A DNA stretch of 64,000 bases from Cryptomeria japonica (GCF_030272615.1 NC_081413.1:720267867-720331866); one strand, 5' to 3'. Positions 33,546 to 45,786 are shown, numbered from the stretch's first letter. The notes: generated by a model from the letters alone, not told the origin. A program made the numbers and translations.

Positions 33546-34183
33546 TTACACATTAATTCTCATTTCTTATTCTTAAGATCTTATTAATTGCAATTTGAAT
33601 TTCAAATTTTCATTTTCAAGTTTGATCTATTTGCAAATTTTAGAGGTTAATTGCATAAAAACCCTAATTTGTCATTTTGAGAAAATCAAGTTTGTGAGCT
33701 ATAAGATTTTAAATTGCTTATTTCAGATCTGATTTCTATTTCAAAATTGCAATTCAAATTTGTTTCTTTATTCTGAAAATTCAGTGGTTAAATCATAAAA
33801 CCCTAATTTTTAAGATCTTTTTATTTTCGACCTTTGACTGCAATTTTGACTGATCTAGACATCTCCAAATCAACTATTTTTTTGGATTCACATTCAAATC
33901 ATAATCTCTATCATCCCTACAAATTTTGAAAAAAGTTGGTTGAACCATGTGCGTTCCCTCCACGATCCTTGGTTTTTTTCCCAAAATTTCGGAAGACAAA
34001 ATTGATTATATTTTTCTGCTCAAATCCAAAAAATCAACGTACTTTATCAATTTTAACACTATCTAAGGTCAAACACAAATTCAAAATTCATCAAATTCAC
34101 GTCTTAAAATTAATTTTCATAAAAAGGTCCTAATTTTAGATCTGCTTTTCCAACAAATTCAGATTTCACTTAAGGGACTTTTA
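33546..34183 (+). other. leader of F
   Basis: No coding signal. It is T-rich with AAAACCCTAATTT repeats (33658, 33800), as in the E leader. A degraded version of the E leader cassette lies at 33920-34000 (CATCCCTACAAATTTTGAAA ... CCCAAAATTTCGG). Confidence 0.5.
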
Positions 34184-35583
34184 ATGACAATTAATAAATT
34201 GGATTTACTTGCTCTTTCGCATGTGATTACATTAATTTTTGCATATATTTATCATGTGTTGGATAAGAGTTTCTTCCATTTCCTATTGCTTCTCTTTCTT
34301 CATAGCACTTGGTCATATTGTGTCGTTAGGATTTCCAAATTATTAGATCTCAAAGCTTTCAAGTATCATTTATGTTGTATTATGGTGATGTTTTTAACAA
34401 CATGCATTTCCTATGTTGATCACCTTAAAGCTTTTGTAGATCCTAAACCTGAAGATCCTAACACTTGTACCTCTCCTAGGGTATCTTGTGTGAGAAAAAT
34501 GAGATCTAATGTTTTACCCAATGATCTTTCTACAAGAGAGCAAGCACTGGAAAGTAATATGGATCCATCTTGTTCTTCTACACACACCCTTGAGCAAGGG
34601 GGGAAATATGACAACATCAACATTCTTACACCTTTAGATCCTCCTTATTCTCCCAAGATCTATCTTCAACATCATTGTCTATGTAGAGAGGATGATGTCA
34701 TGCATTTTATTCATGACCTTTCTCCTTGCATATAAATCACTAAAAATGAGCTCTTAGATGATGAAGATGTTCTTCTGCAATCTTCCAAAAAGGATAAACT
34801 TGATAAAGGCAAAGAGATTCTCATTTCACATGATACTCCTCCTTCATCTATAAATCATTTTCTACCTCCTTACACATCAGATTTCAAAGAAATTCATGAT
34901 CTTGTTCCTCCATCTAGTCAGTTGCAACACTCTTATAGTCGTGGCTTTCATATAATCACAAAACAAGGTTTTAAAGGACAAGGAATTGGGAAATTTGAGC
35001 ATGGAATTTGTGTCCCTATAAACCCTCCTACACAAACTACTACAAGAGGCATAAGAAGTGGTACCCCTCTTTCTATGGACGAATTCCTTAGACTTCAAAA
35101 CTTTAAAGATTACCTTCAAAAACAATAAATCAAGAGAGCCCACAAGAATGCTTCTTCTTCAAAGCATTCTTTTTGTTCATTTCATCAAACTCATGACCAT
35201 AATGCTAATGATTGCCATGATTTTAAAAAATCTATTCAAGATGGCATAGATAGTGGCAAAATTAGAATTGTGGATAATGAAATTTCTTCTCCTAACAAAC
35301 CCTCTTCTTCATGGGAAGATGATATTTACCATCCTGATAGATTAGCTGCAAGAATCTATTGGAGATTGAAATATGACAAGAACATTTCCTTTCCTCCTCA
35401 AAATAAAAACCAAAATCTTAAGCAAGTGAAAGGTATTGAATATTGTATTTTTCATGATTTATATTCACATTCTATTGGAAAATATTATGAATTTAAGAAA
35501 ATTGTTCAACTTCAATATGATCTTGCACACATTTCTCTCCCAGAAGATCTAGTTGTATTTCTTGGTAAAAACATCGTGCCTTA
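34184..35583 (+). pseudogene. F reading frame: hydrophobic N-terminus, G-patch, CCHC-like repeats
   Basis: A single frame of about 466 codons with two in-frame TAA stops (34733, 35126). Residues 1-85 hold three hydrophobic stretches (LALSHVITLIFAYIYHVL; FFHFLLLLFLHSTW; HLCCIMVMFLTTCISYV). These could be membrane segments or decayed gag. At about 34950-35040, GFHIITKQGFKGQGIGKFEH is a good G-patch core, a motif that binds nucleic acid or helicases and occurs in some retroelement polyproteins. At 35180-35235, CSFHQTHDHNANDCHDF is a zinc-knuckle-like C-H-H-C set. At about 35445-35500, CIFHDLYSHSIGKYYEF is a second, damaged copy. No RT follows before the copia B insertion or after it. No close family is recognised. 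Confidence 0.5.
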
Positions 35584-35686
35584 GCACTTCTTTTCCCTTC
35601 ATGTTGCTCTTCATCCTATGTCATAATTATCCCATTTACCAGGGGCTCTTTATCATTAGTGGTGGTATTGTTCCACTTTAATATAC
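35584..35686 (+). other. F sequence before the B insertion
   Basis: Short non-coding stretch ending in TATAC (35682-35686), the left copy of the copia B target duplication. Confidence 0.7.
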
Positions 35687-35814
35687 TGTTGAAAATATGA
35701 AGGAATTGATTATATGTTGCATTGATGTTTTGTCATTGATGCCAACACTAGCTGTTATGATTGGTTACCGACAGACAAATTTTGATTACCGGTAGAAGAA
35801 CTAGTGTTACCGAC
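35687..35814 (+). repeat. 5' LTR of B, left piece
   Basis: 128 bases matching 57335-57462 (ATGTTGCATTGATGTTTTG..., GGTTACCGACAGACAAATTT). Ends ACCGAC (35809-35814), the left copy of the copia A target duplication. Confidence 0.9.
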
Positions 35815-36851
35815 TGTTGGTATTATGGATATGTTGCATTGGTTTTGTTAATGATGTCAACACTTATCTTCACTTATCCTTCTCAATATCTTTGGTTATG
35901 TTGAACCGACACATTATGTTCACCGACAAGTTCAATGACTTATGCACAGTCACCGATATATTGTTCACCGGCACTAAGGATGACTTGTTGTCATTTGGAG
36001 ATCACTTGGTTATGTTGAAGACATGGTTTGGACACTTGGTTTTGGTATTTTGGTTATTGGTCTAATCAGGTTGGCATATTTGTTGTTACCGGCAAATTGA
36101 TCTAGGTTATGGACCAGCATGCATTATCTATTCCATATCAGCACGACACATTATGGAGATTATTTAATCAATTAGATATTTCTATAATTACATTGAGTTG
36201 ACATGATGCATCGCATCTTGACTTACTAGTAATTGATTTTATTGTAATATTCTTAATTAGCCGACCTACACATTTGGTCCTAGGTTTTGGTATATATGTA
36301 AGATCTCAATTGTGAGATGTAAGGTTATGGTATTGTAACATGGTATGTGCGAATATAGAAGATCTTATGAGAAAACCATAGAGAAGGTGATTATCAAAGC
36401 TTAACCAGTACTCAATCCAGCATTGGAGATGCTACTTTGAGCAGTACATTATCATTGGATTTAATCATCCAATTGTAGTCAGTGTGACTCCCATCTTGTG
36501 ATTGAGCAGTGAGCTCTAGGTGGTTGGCCTTTCTGCATGTGCAGACCCCATTTGTATACACATACTATCTGCAGTAGTATCATCTGATTGTGGGTAAGGT
36601 TTCCCACTATGGTTTTTCCCCTTACAGGGTTTCCACATACAAATCTTTGTGTTATGTGTTGTGAATGTTGTTTCTCTTTCTGTTTCATGCATTAAGTTTC
36701 ACCAGTATTAATATTAACTGTTAATCTGTTAACCGACATCAAGTTTGGTTTACCGGTATTATGTATCAAGTTTGATTAAGTTATATTTGGGTTGAAATTA
36801 ATAGACAAATGATTCACCCCCCCTCCTCTCAGTTGCCTTCGGGTCCTAACA
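35815..36851 (+). repeat. 5' LTR of A
   Basis: TGTTGGTATTATGGATATG to GGGTCCTAACA, 1037 bp. Contains CCCACTATGGTTTTTCCCC then GGGTTTCCACA (36603-36635) and a C-rich tract before CTCTCAGTTGCC (36817-36838). Confidence 0.95.
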
Positions 36852-36853
36852 AT

Positions 36854-36865
36854 TGGTATCAGAGC
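36854..36865 (+). promoter_or_regulatory. primer-binding site of A
   Basis: TGGTATCAGAGC, an exact match to the standard methionine-tRNA-type site of plant copia elements, two bases after the LTR. Confidence 0.9.
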
Positions 36866-36908
36866 TAAGTACTCTTTTTGTAGAAGTTTAACAACTTGAG
36901 GAGATTTT

Positions 36909-37837
36909 ATGACAACTAACTTTTTCAGGAAGGACAATCTGAAACTTGATGGAACTAACTATGGTATATGGAAGATCAAAATGGAGACACATCTGAATTG
37001 CATTGGAAGAGACATATGGGATATTACACGGAATGGCTATGTTGGTCCTACATCGGGTCAACCTAATCCACCTACATTGGATAAGGATCAAGAGAATGAT
37101 TGCAAAGCAAGAGAAGCACTCTTGAGCGCCTTGTCAGATCAGCAAATCATAAGATTATCAAATCGATCTACTGCTAAAGCTATTTGGGATAAATTGGAGA
37201 CATTGAATGAAGGAGATACCACTGTCAAAATTGTAAAACTGGAATGCTTCCAGGTTAGGTATGAAAATTTGAAAATGGAAGAAGATGAAAGAATTTTTTC
37301 TTTTATGTAAAGGGTTAATGAAATTTTGTTTTGGGAATACAATGTTCTGGAGGTTCCTTAAGTGAAGTTGAAATTGTTTCTAAAGTTTTGAGAGCATTGC
37401 CACCGGCATACAAAATGAAAGTAACTGCTATTGATGAGTTGAGAACAATGCCTAATACATCAGTATCTAGAGACACCTTGGTTGGAAAACTTACAACATT
37501 TGAGCTTGAGGAATTTGGTCATGTTGTTACAATTAAAACAGACTTAGCCTTCAAAGCATCATCATCTGCATCATCATCATCATCATCTGATAAATCTGAT
37601 TGGAAAGCACTTTATGCAAGAGAACTTGAAGATATCAGGAGGGAAAATGAAGAACTTGAAGCACTATTTGCAAGGAAAATGCCTAAAGGTCCTATTGGAA
37701 GTAAGTATGAAGGTAAGGCACAATTTAATTGTTTTAACTTCAATAAAGTTGGTCATATGGCATCTATATGTCCTGATAGATATGCAAGATTGAGAGAAGA
37801 AGCTAAAAGAATATATAAGCCTAACCCTGAATATTAG
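36909..37837 (+). pseudogene. copia A gag
   Basis: Starts ATGACAACTAAC and reads LKLDGTNYGIWKIKMETHL, the DUF4219/UBN2 block, to FSFM then TAA (37308). A frameshift follows and the gag resumes at 37331 (MGIQCSGGSLSEVEIVSKVL; VSRDTLVGKLTTFELEEFG). A Ser-rich linker (SSSASSSSSSDKSDWKALYA) precedes a zinc knuckle at about 37729, CFNFNKVGHMASICP, with the second Cys changed to Phe. Stop TAG near 37836. The frameshift and the lost Cys make it non-functional. Gag forms the particle and binds the element RNA in this family. Confidence 0.88.
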
Positions 37838-38283
37838 AGATACAGATTTAAGAAGAATAGAGACAAATCATGTTATTATGCTGATGAAGGAGTTACTGAT
37901 GATTCTGATGAAGAACCGATAGACAATGGATGGGCTTTTGTTGCAATAACAAAAGATCAACCAATACCTACTATTCCACTAGTAGAGCAAGCCCTAGCAG
38001 CTAAAATTGAAGAAAAGGATGAATGGATTATAGATTCCGCATGTTCACATCATATGACTAGTGATAAAAGTAAATTCTTATCTTTTCAGGAATACAATGG
38101 AGGTCTAGTAAGATTTGGAGATGACAAAGCTTGTTTGATCAGAGGAAAAGGCACTATATCTTTTGATGGTAAGCACAATACTGACAACGTTATTATGTTG
38201 AAGGTTTGAAGCATAATCTTTTGAGTGTTGGTCAATTAGTTGAAAAGGGATTTCAGTTACAATTTAAGAATGGTAAATACAAA
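37838..38283 (+). pseudogene. copia A protease region
   Basis: Same pol frame after the gag stop: KSCYYADEGVTDDSDEEP, then EKDEWIIDSACSHHMTSD (38014-38067). This is the copia protease motif with the catalytic DSG changed to DSA. It runs to GKHNTDNV near 38200, where a base is lost (NVIMLKV for NVYYVEG), and is interrupted at 38283 by solo LTR K. Confidence 0.8.
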
Positions 38284-39449
38284 TGTTGGCATTTTTGATG
38301 ATTATGTTGTGATTGTCATTGATGGACACACACTTGCCATGAGATCACTTTGAGAATGTATGAATTATGCTTAATCGGTAATTGTTCCAAACCAGTATCA
38401 TGATGTATTCTTTAGACTTGGTGTTTTGCAGAAAGTGTTTACCGGTCTCAAGTTGTATGAAGACCCCAAGCGGTTCGAGGATCTCAAGTGGTATGAAGGA
38501 ACGAAGTAGCACAACTCATATTTCCCAGTCTTCATTTTGTCAAACCGGCAACCTGTATTTTGCTTAAACCGGTATTTTGTTTGAACCAGTAATACTCTGT
38601 GATGAGTTACCAATCGACATTTTGCGATGAGTTACCATCCATCGATTGTTTTGCGGTGCCGACACTTTGGCGATGCTTTTTGTGTCGCGTTACCAATTAT
38701 GTCCAAATGCATTGAACCTAGGAAATTGTATTGTAATCCTATTAGACCAACATGAAATCAGATTCCTTTATAAGGACATAATGTCTAGGGGTTTTATGTT
38801 GTTGCTAGGGTTGAAGGTGGTTGATGAGTTTTTGTAAGTGTGATTATAGAAGAGAAGTTTAGGTCTGTGAGAGAAGGTAGAGTGTGAATGTGTTGAAGAC
38901 TGAAGTAATGCTGGAATGCATTAGGAACGAGCTATCAAGGATCTAACCAAGAAATCTATGCTATTTGCTAGATCATTCACTTGTTGATTACTCACATCTT
39001 CGATAAGTCTGAAGCCCTTAACCGGGTAGGCCCAAAAAGCCTTCTGTAAATCCTCTAACAAGGTGGTTCACATATGTGGATCTAAAATCCTCTAGCAAGG
39101 TAGTCTTTAATCGGACTTATCTCCTAATAGAGATTGAGATTTCTAACAGGATCTATTCTGGTAAAGAACATTGTATGACCTTAACCGGTCTAGTTCCTAT
39201 TCTGCAGATAGTTACTTGTGAGTTTCATCTCACTGTGGTTTTTCCCATTTGGGTTTCCATGTCAAAATCTCTTGTGTTATGGTGATTATGCTTCTGTGGG
39301 TGAATGCATTATTTGCTATTTGGTTTGCATGTGTGCTAACCAGTTTGTTTGCTAAACTGTTTTACTGGTTTACTGCTAGACTAGTAAAGTGTTTAAGTAC
39401 AGTAATTTTTGGCATACTAATTCACCCCCCCCCCTCTTAGTATTCATCA
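38284..39449 (+). mobile_element. solo LTR K with perfect TSD
   Basis: TGTTGGCATTTTTGATG to TATTCATCA, 1166 bp. Flanked by ACAAA (38279-38283 and 39450-39454); excision restores ATACAAAATCATGACCAG of copia A pol. Contains CCCTTAACCGGGTAGG, ACTGTGGTTTTTCCC...GGGTTTCCATG and a C10 run near the end. Related to the C and H LTRs, distinct from A and B. Confidence 0.92.
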
Positions 39450-40387
39450 ACAAAATCATGACCAGAACTGGTTTGGAGATTGCAACCGATAATCAGACTA
39501 GAGGTAATATATTTCATTTGAATAACAATGAAAAGACATGCTTGATTGCACACATTGATGAAAGTTGGTTATGGAATAAAAGACTTTGTCATGTGAATTT
39601 TGATTGCATTGTAAATATTAGTTCATCTAAGATAGTAAGGGATTTACCTAAGATTGTAAAACCTCAAAATCCAGTATGTAAGGAATGTCAAATGGGAAAG
39701 CAAGTTAGGACAACTTTTAAGTGTATTTCTGAGAAAACCAATAATGTTATTGATTTAACTCATACTGACTTGTGTGGTCCGACAAGAACAAGAAGTCTAC
39801 AGGGAGATAGATATTTCATGCTAATTATTGATGATTATTCTAGAATGTGTTGGGTTACTTTTCTCAGGGAGAAATCAAAAGATTTTGGGAAATTCAAATT
39901 ATTCAAGGCACTTGTAGAGAATGAAACTGGTAAGAAAATCAAATGCTTAAGATCAGATCAAGGAGGTGAATTTACATTTAAGGAGTTCAATACATTTTGT
40001 GAAGTGAATGGAATTAGAAGACAACTATTAGCACCTCGGACACCTCAGCAAAATGGAGTTGTGGAAAGGAATAATAGAACTATTCTGAATGCAGCTAGAA
40101 GCATGATATCAGAAGCAAATCTACCTCATGTGTATTGGAGAGAAGCAATGAATACAGCGGTTTACACTTTCAACAGAGTTCACATCAAAGGTGAAACCGG
40201 TAAGACACCCTATGAATTATGGTTTGGTAATATTCCTACTCTTAAGTACTTCAGAATATTTGGAAGAAAATGTTACATTAGGAGAGATGAGTATATTGGC
40301 AAATTTGATCCTAGAAGTGATGACGGTATATTTCTTAGTTATTCATCTAAGAGAAAAGCATATAGATGTTTTAATAAAAGATTGTAG
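39450..40387 (+). pseudogene. copia A integrase
   Basis: Open for about 310 codons from RTGLEIATDNQTRGN. GAG-pre-integrase block SWLWNKRLCHVNF (the first zinc-ligand His of the usual WHKRL is Asn), then CKECQMGKQ. The integrase core (rve) has all three acidic positions: THTDLCGP, IIDDYSRMCWVTFL with RSDQGGEF, and QQNGVVERNNRT. The C-terminal half reads PHVYWREAMNTAVYTFNRVH and KTPYELWFGNIPTLKYF. It ends at TAG 40385. The enzyme would insert the cDNA and make a 5-bp duplication, matching the flanks seen. This is the most complete integrase in the window. Confidence 0.9.
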
Positions 40388-41614
40388 AAAATCATCGAGA
40401 GTGCAAATGTGAAGATAGATGAACACTTTAGAGGAAATTCAAGGTCTATGGATTCTGAACTGGCAATTGAGATGATCATAAATGAACCTATATAGAATGC
40501 ACTGGCACAGAATGTTGATCCAGTCACACCGGCATCATCAGAGAATTCCATAGTAACTGAAGAACAGTAGCAAGTGAACATACCCAAGTATGTAAGACTG
40601 AATCACTCTGAAAGTCAGATAATTGGGAATAAGTATCAAGGAGTTATGATAAGAGGGAGATTGGGAAATAAAGAGGTATGTTTAATTTCTCAAATTGAAC
40701 CAGCATCTGTTATTGAGGCATGCGAATATAAACATTGGATTAAAGCTATGGAAGATGAATTAGAACAAATTGAAAAGAACAATAGATGGACATTGGTTCC
40801 CCAGCCTAAAGATAAAAATGTAATTGGAACTAAATGGGTATTCAGAAATAAACTTAATGAAGATGGTAAGGTAATCAGAAACAAAGCAAGATTAGTGTGT
40901 AAAAGATATTCACAGAAAGAGGGAATTGATTACAATGAAACCTTTGCACCGGTAGCTAGAATTGAGGCAGTCAAATTATTTCTTGCATTTGCAACACATA
41001 AGAACTATAAAGTATATCAAATAGATGTTAAATGTGCATTTCTGAATGGTGATCTTGAAGAGGAAGTTTACATTGAACAACTTGATGGATTTTCATTGAC
41101 AAATGATAAAGATATGGTTTGCAGATTAAGGAAAGCTTTATATGGATTGAAGCAAGCTCCTAGAGCTTGGTATGCTAGATTGGACAAATATCTTTTGAAG
41201 CTTGGTTACACTAAAGGTAATGCTGACAACAACTTATATTTCAAAGTGACTAATTAAGACATCTTGGTTATTGAAGATTTTGTTGATGACATCATTTTTG
41301 GAGGAGAAGATGGATTGTGTAAAGACTTTTCTAATAAGATGCAGGAAGAATTTGAAATGTCTATGATTGGGGAGATAAAATTCTTTTTAGGATTGCACAT
41401 TTCACAGACTGATAAAGGTATATTCATATGTCAAACAAAGTACCTGAAGGAACTACTGAAGAAATTTGGTATGGAAAACTCTAAACTGGTAAGTACTTCT
41501 ATGACTACAACTGATAAACTATCATTGAAGGATGATTCAGCTCCTATTAATCCGACAAGATACAAATCTATGATTGGAGTTTACTGTATTCAACACAAAC
41601 AAGACCTGATATGA
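40388..41614 (+). pseudogene. copia A reverse transcriptase
   Basis: After a linker with stops (40495, 40568), the RT frame runs from 40574. Blocks: [93 protein letters not shown], then a TAA at 41255. After it come FVDDIIFGGEDG (about 41279; Tyr of YVDD changed to Phe) and MSMIGEIKFFLGLHISQTD. A frameshift near 41575 precedes RNase H. Catalytic aspartates are present, but the stops inactivate it. Confidence 0.88.
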
Positions 41615-42231
41615 TGAATGCAGTATGTATTATTTCAATATTTCAGAGTAATCCTAGAGAAAATCATGAATCATCAGTGAAAAGGATTTTCTGGTATTTA
41701 CAAGGCACAACAAATCTTGGTCTATGGTATCCTAAAGATGAAAATTTTGATTTATGTGCATACATTGATGCTAATTGGGCAGGAGATGTAGATGACAAAA
41801 AGAGCACCACCGACGGGGCATTCTTTCTTGGTAGCAGATTGATTTCATGGTTGAGTAAGAAACAGAGTTGTACATCATTATAAACAACAGAATCAGAATA
41901 TGTTGCAGCAACAACTAATTATACTCAGGTATTATGGATTAAGCAAATATTGAAGGACATAAAGATAAAATGCAAAGAACCTATAATCATCTATTGTGAT
42001 AATTCAACAGCAAATGATATATCTAAGAATCCGGTATTTCACTCTAAAACTAAACATATTTCTATCAAATATAATTTTCTGAAAGAGAATGTTGAAGCAA
42101 AAGAAGTGAGATTGGTTTATGTGAATACTAAAGAGCAGATTGTAGATATCTTTTCTATGCCTTTACCTAAGGAAACTTTTGAATATCTCAGAGAACAGCT
42201 TGGGGTTATACTCTCACCGATAGAGACCTAG
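41615..42231 (+). pseudogene. copia A RNase H and pol end
   Basis: KRIFWYLQGTTNLGLWYP, DANWAGDVDDKKSTTDGAFF (RNase H start), SKKQSCTSL then TAA (41881), ESEYVAATTNYTQVLWIKQI, YCDNSTANDISKNPVFHSKT, KEQIVDIFSMPLPKETFEYL, and stop TAG near 42229. Standard copia order and spacing. RNase H degrades the RNA strand during reverse transcription. Confidence 0.88.
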
Positions 42232-42608
42232 ACAGTTGATGCTTGGCATCAAATCGACATAATTTACAGAGAAATCTTTTTCTGGCTTTGTTGGAGGAGA
42301 GATACTTCTCAAGGGGAGAACTTGGTTATAACAATTTGTATTTGAAATTAGTTCTATGAACTGGTTGTATTTGGTATTTGTATTGATTTGGCATTTGATG
42401 TCGAAGGGGATGAGATATCTATGGAAAAACATTATCTTTTGGGGAGAGATTATTCATTAGGGGAGAGATTTTTACTCTCTGCATTTGTATTTTGATTTCT
42501 GGTATTGATCTATTCGGGAGATTGTTGGTTTTTGGTTTTTGGCATTTCTGCTTTGGCACTTAGATGGTTTTTTCATCTTGTGTTGCCATCAATGCCAAAG
42601 GGGGAGAT
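42232..42608 (+). other. copia A 3' UTR with doubled PPT
   Basis: ATTTGATGTCGAAGGGGATGA (near 42393) and AATGCCAAAGGGGGAGAT (42591-42608) are the two purine tracts. AATGCCAA (42591-42598) can pair with TTGGTATT (42611-42618) at the LTR start. Confidence 0.7.
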
Positions 42609-43690
42609 TATTGGTATTATGGATATGTTGCATTGGTTGTGTCATTGATGTCAACACTTATCTGCACTTATCCTTCTCGAGATCTTTGGTTATGTTGAAC
42701 CGGCACATTATGTTCATCGACAAGTTCAGTGACTTATGCACAGTCACCGATATATTGTTCACCAACAGTTTATATTGTTCATCGGCACTGAGGATGACTT
42801 GTTGTCATTTGAAGATCACTTGGTTATGTCGAAGACATGGTTTGGACACTTGGTTTTGGTATTCTAGTTATTGGTCTAATCGGGTTGACATATTTGTTGT
42901 TACCGACAAATTGATCTAGGTTATGGACCGACATGCATTATCTATTCCAGATTAGCATGACACGTTATGGAGATGATTTAATCATTTGGATATTGTTGTA
43001 ATTACATTGATCTGACATGATGCATTGCATCTTGACTTACTTGTAATTGATTTTATTGTAATATTCTTAATTAGTCGACCTACACATTTGTTCCTAGGTT
43101 TTGGTATATATGTAAGATCTCAATTGTGAGATGTAAGGATATCGTATGTAAGGCTATGGTATTGTAACATGGTATTGTAACATGGTATGTGAGAATATAG
43201 AAGATCTTATGAGTAGACCATAGAGAAGGTGATTATCAGAGCTTAACCAGTACTCAATACAACATTGGAGATGCTACTTTGAGCAATATATTATCATTGG
43301 ATTTAATCATCCAATTGTAGTTAGTGTGACTCCCATCTTGTGATTGAGCAGTGAGCTCTAGGCGGTTGGCCTTTCTGCATGTGCAGACACATTTTTACAC
43401 ACAGACTATCGACAGTGGTATCATCTGATTGTGGGTAATGTTTCCCACCGTGGTTTTTCCGCTTATAGGGTTTTCACGTACATATCTTTGTGTTATGTGT
43501 TGTGGATGTTGTTTCTCTTTCTGTTTCATGCATTGAGTTTCACCGGTATTAATATTAACTATTAATCTGTTAATCGACATCAAGTTTGGTTTACCAGTAT
43601 TATGTATCAAGTTTGATTAAGTTATATTTGGGTTGAAATTAATAGATAATTGATTCACCACCCCCTCTCAGTTGCCTCCGGGTCCTAAGA
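42609..43690 (+). repeat. 3' LTR of A
   Basis: Collinear with 35815-36851. Termini changed to TATTGG and TAAGA from TGTTGG and TAACA. An extra copy of ATGGTATTGTAACATGGT-type sequence near 43160 and 43185, among other small changes, adds length. The divergence marks A as not recent. Confidence 0.9.
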
Positions 43691-44803
43691 ACCGTCAAAA
43701 GGGACTATTAGTTGGATACTACTGACATGTTTGGATCAATGGAATATGTTTGGTTTGATGTGTTGCATGTTTCGGGAGTATGTTTTCATTTATTGGTATT
43801 GACTTGATGATCAAATGCTATCATACATTCTAGTAAGCCTATACCAGTAAGGGTTTAGGGTTTTACCAACAGAACTTCTACTGAGAATCTTTGACAGGAT
43901 GCATAAGTGGTGTTGGTGCGACTTCTAGATGGAATTAAGGATGCCTCGGCTGACTGGAGACATTGTTTTGGTGTGGTGGATCTATTTGGGTCTGGTATCT
44001 ATCTAGGTTATGGACAGATATCATGTAACGTGCTATTAAGTGTTCTCTACACGTTACTGGGATGATTTATGGATCAGTTAATGTTGTTTTAGTCTAAAGC
44101 CAACATGGTATATCATTGTAATGTGGATGTATGTAATGATATTATTGTAATATCTTTTAGGTGGATGACCTAATTGGTTTAGGCCTTAGGATTTGTATAA
44201 ATTGATGTAAGATCTCATTGTAGATCATGGTCATGGAATGAAATGTGCGAATAATGAAAGATCATATGCAAAGGAGATTTGGTTGATCATAGGTGATCAA
44301 ATTGGGTTTATGTAAGAGGTCAAAGGCCTCCGGTATTGAGCTTAACCGAGACTGTAATCAGGCATGGTAGATGCTATCATTGGCAGTTCATTCTTTTGAA
44401 TTGTTATCCAATTATATTGAGGTGGTTATAACCTCTTTGTAGTTAGTGAGACTCCTTTGTAATGATTAGTACGCTCTAGGCAGTATGCCTTCCTGCATGT
44501 GCATGCCCCTTATTGTATCACATACTTTTTGCAGAAGTATTATCTGACTGTGGGTAGGCTTCCCACCGTGGTTTTTCCCTTTATTGGGTTTTCCACATAC
44601 AAATCATGGTGTTATGTGGTATGGTTTCATTGTGTTGATTCCCTATTTCATACTTAAGTTTTATTATTTACCGGTATCTATTTCTGCTATTCTGATATTA
44701 AATGTTTATGTGCTTCGGTTAAAGGTTATAAAGTTGTTTGATTGATATAATCTATTGACAACTGATTCCCCCCCCTCTTAGTTCTCCATCGGTTATTCTA
44801 ACA
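43691..44803 (+). repeat. 5' LTR of B, right piece
   Basis: ACCGTC then AAAAGGGACTATTAGTTGG, continuing the B LTR from 35814, to TTATTCTAACA. Matches 57460-58593, with a shared GCTTCCCACYGTGGTTTTTCC block. Confidence 0.92.
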
Positions 44804-44805
44804 AT

Positions 44806-44817
44806 TGGTATCAGAGC
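44806..44817 (+). promoter_or_regulatory. primer-binding site of B
   Basis: TGGTATCAGAGC, exact, two bases after the 5' LTR. Confidence 0.9.
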
Positions 44818-44843
44818 TTTGGTCCTCTTTTGCAGAAGCTTAA

Positions 44844-45786
44844 TTGCTTGCGGTAGATCCTCTGGCAAAAAATAATTCAAATCCACCGGTAGCTATTTTC
44901 AGAAGAGGAATCCCTAATCTTGATGGAACAAACTACGGGATATGGAAAATACAAATGGAGACTCATCTTAGATGTCTTGGCAAGGATATTTGGGAGATCA
45001 CTGAGAAAGGATATACACCTTATGATCCAGCATCTGGAAATTGTGCTCTTGCTGACTTGGACAAAAATATTGAAAATGATTGCAGAGCTAGAGAAGCCCT
45101 CTTGTGTGCACTCACTGATCAACAAATCATCTACAAAGGTTATGTGGGATAAATTGCAAACTCTGAATGAAGGTGACTCGACTGTCAAAATTGCTAAACT
45201 TGATGGTTACCGGGTAAGATATGAGAACTTGAAGATGGAAGATAATGAAAGAATTGCTACATGTATGGAAAGAGTAAATGAGATTGTCATGGGAATTTAA
45301 TGTTGTGGAGGATCTCTGAGTGAAGATGAAATAGTTTCTAAAGTTTTGAGAGCCCTACCACCAGCTTACAAGATGAAGGCTATTGCAATTAATGAATTGA
45401 GAACAATGGCAAACACTTCACTTAATAGAGACATTCTGATTGGGAAACTATCTACTTTTGAGCTTGAAGAATTTGGACCCTCTGGAGCTGCAAAGTCTAA
45501 ACTTGCTTTTCATGCATCATCATCTACCGACAAAAGTGATTGGAAAGCCCTATATTCAAAAGAATTGGAAGATATGAGGAAAGAGGATGAAGAATTTGAG
45601 CAACTTGAAGCACTATTTGCTAGAAGAGTGCCTAAAGGACTGGCAGGAAGTAAGTATGAAGGAAAAGCACCTTTTAAATGTTTTGCATGTAATAAGATTG
45701 GCCATTTTGCATCTAGATGTCCTCAAAGGAATTTAAGATTTGAAGAAAGAGTTAAAAGATCTTTGAAGCCTAACCATGATTATTAG
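44844..45786 (+). pseudogene. copia B gag
   Basis: IPNLDGTNYGIWKIQMETHL, then ENDCRAREALLCALTDQQII. A small deletion near 45130 shifts the frame. It continues MWDKLQTLNEGDSTVKIAKL, MERVNEIVMGI, TAA (45298), CCGGSLSEDEIVSKV, LNRDILIGKLSTFELEEFG and a complete zinc knuckle CFACNKIGHFASRCP (about 45681). Stop TAG 45784. Closely related to J gag (19612-20262) and A gag. It has lost function through the shift and stop, although the zinc knuckle has all C-C-H-C ligands. Confidence 0.88.

Larger units (their letters stand above)
35815..43690 (+). mobile_element. copia A: full-length, with a nested solo LTR
   Basis: LTRs 35815-36851 and 42609-43690, primer site, gag, protease, integrase, RT, RNase H and PPT in standard copia order. 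Flanked by ACCGAC (35809-35814) and ACCGTC (43691-43696), a duplication with one later mutation. Excision restores the B LTR. Solo LTR K lies at 38284-39449. Several stops and shifts make it inactive. Confidence 0.93.

Noticed and set aside
34184-34450. Host multi-pass membrane protein
   Set aside because: Hydrophobic segments are T-rich translation inside element F and run in frame into G-patch and zinc-knuckle motifs. Kept only as part of the F frame.
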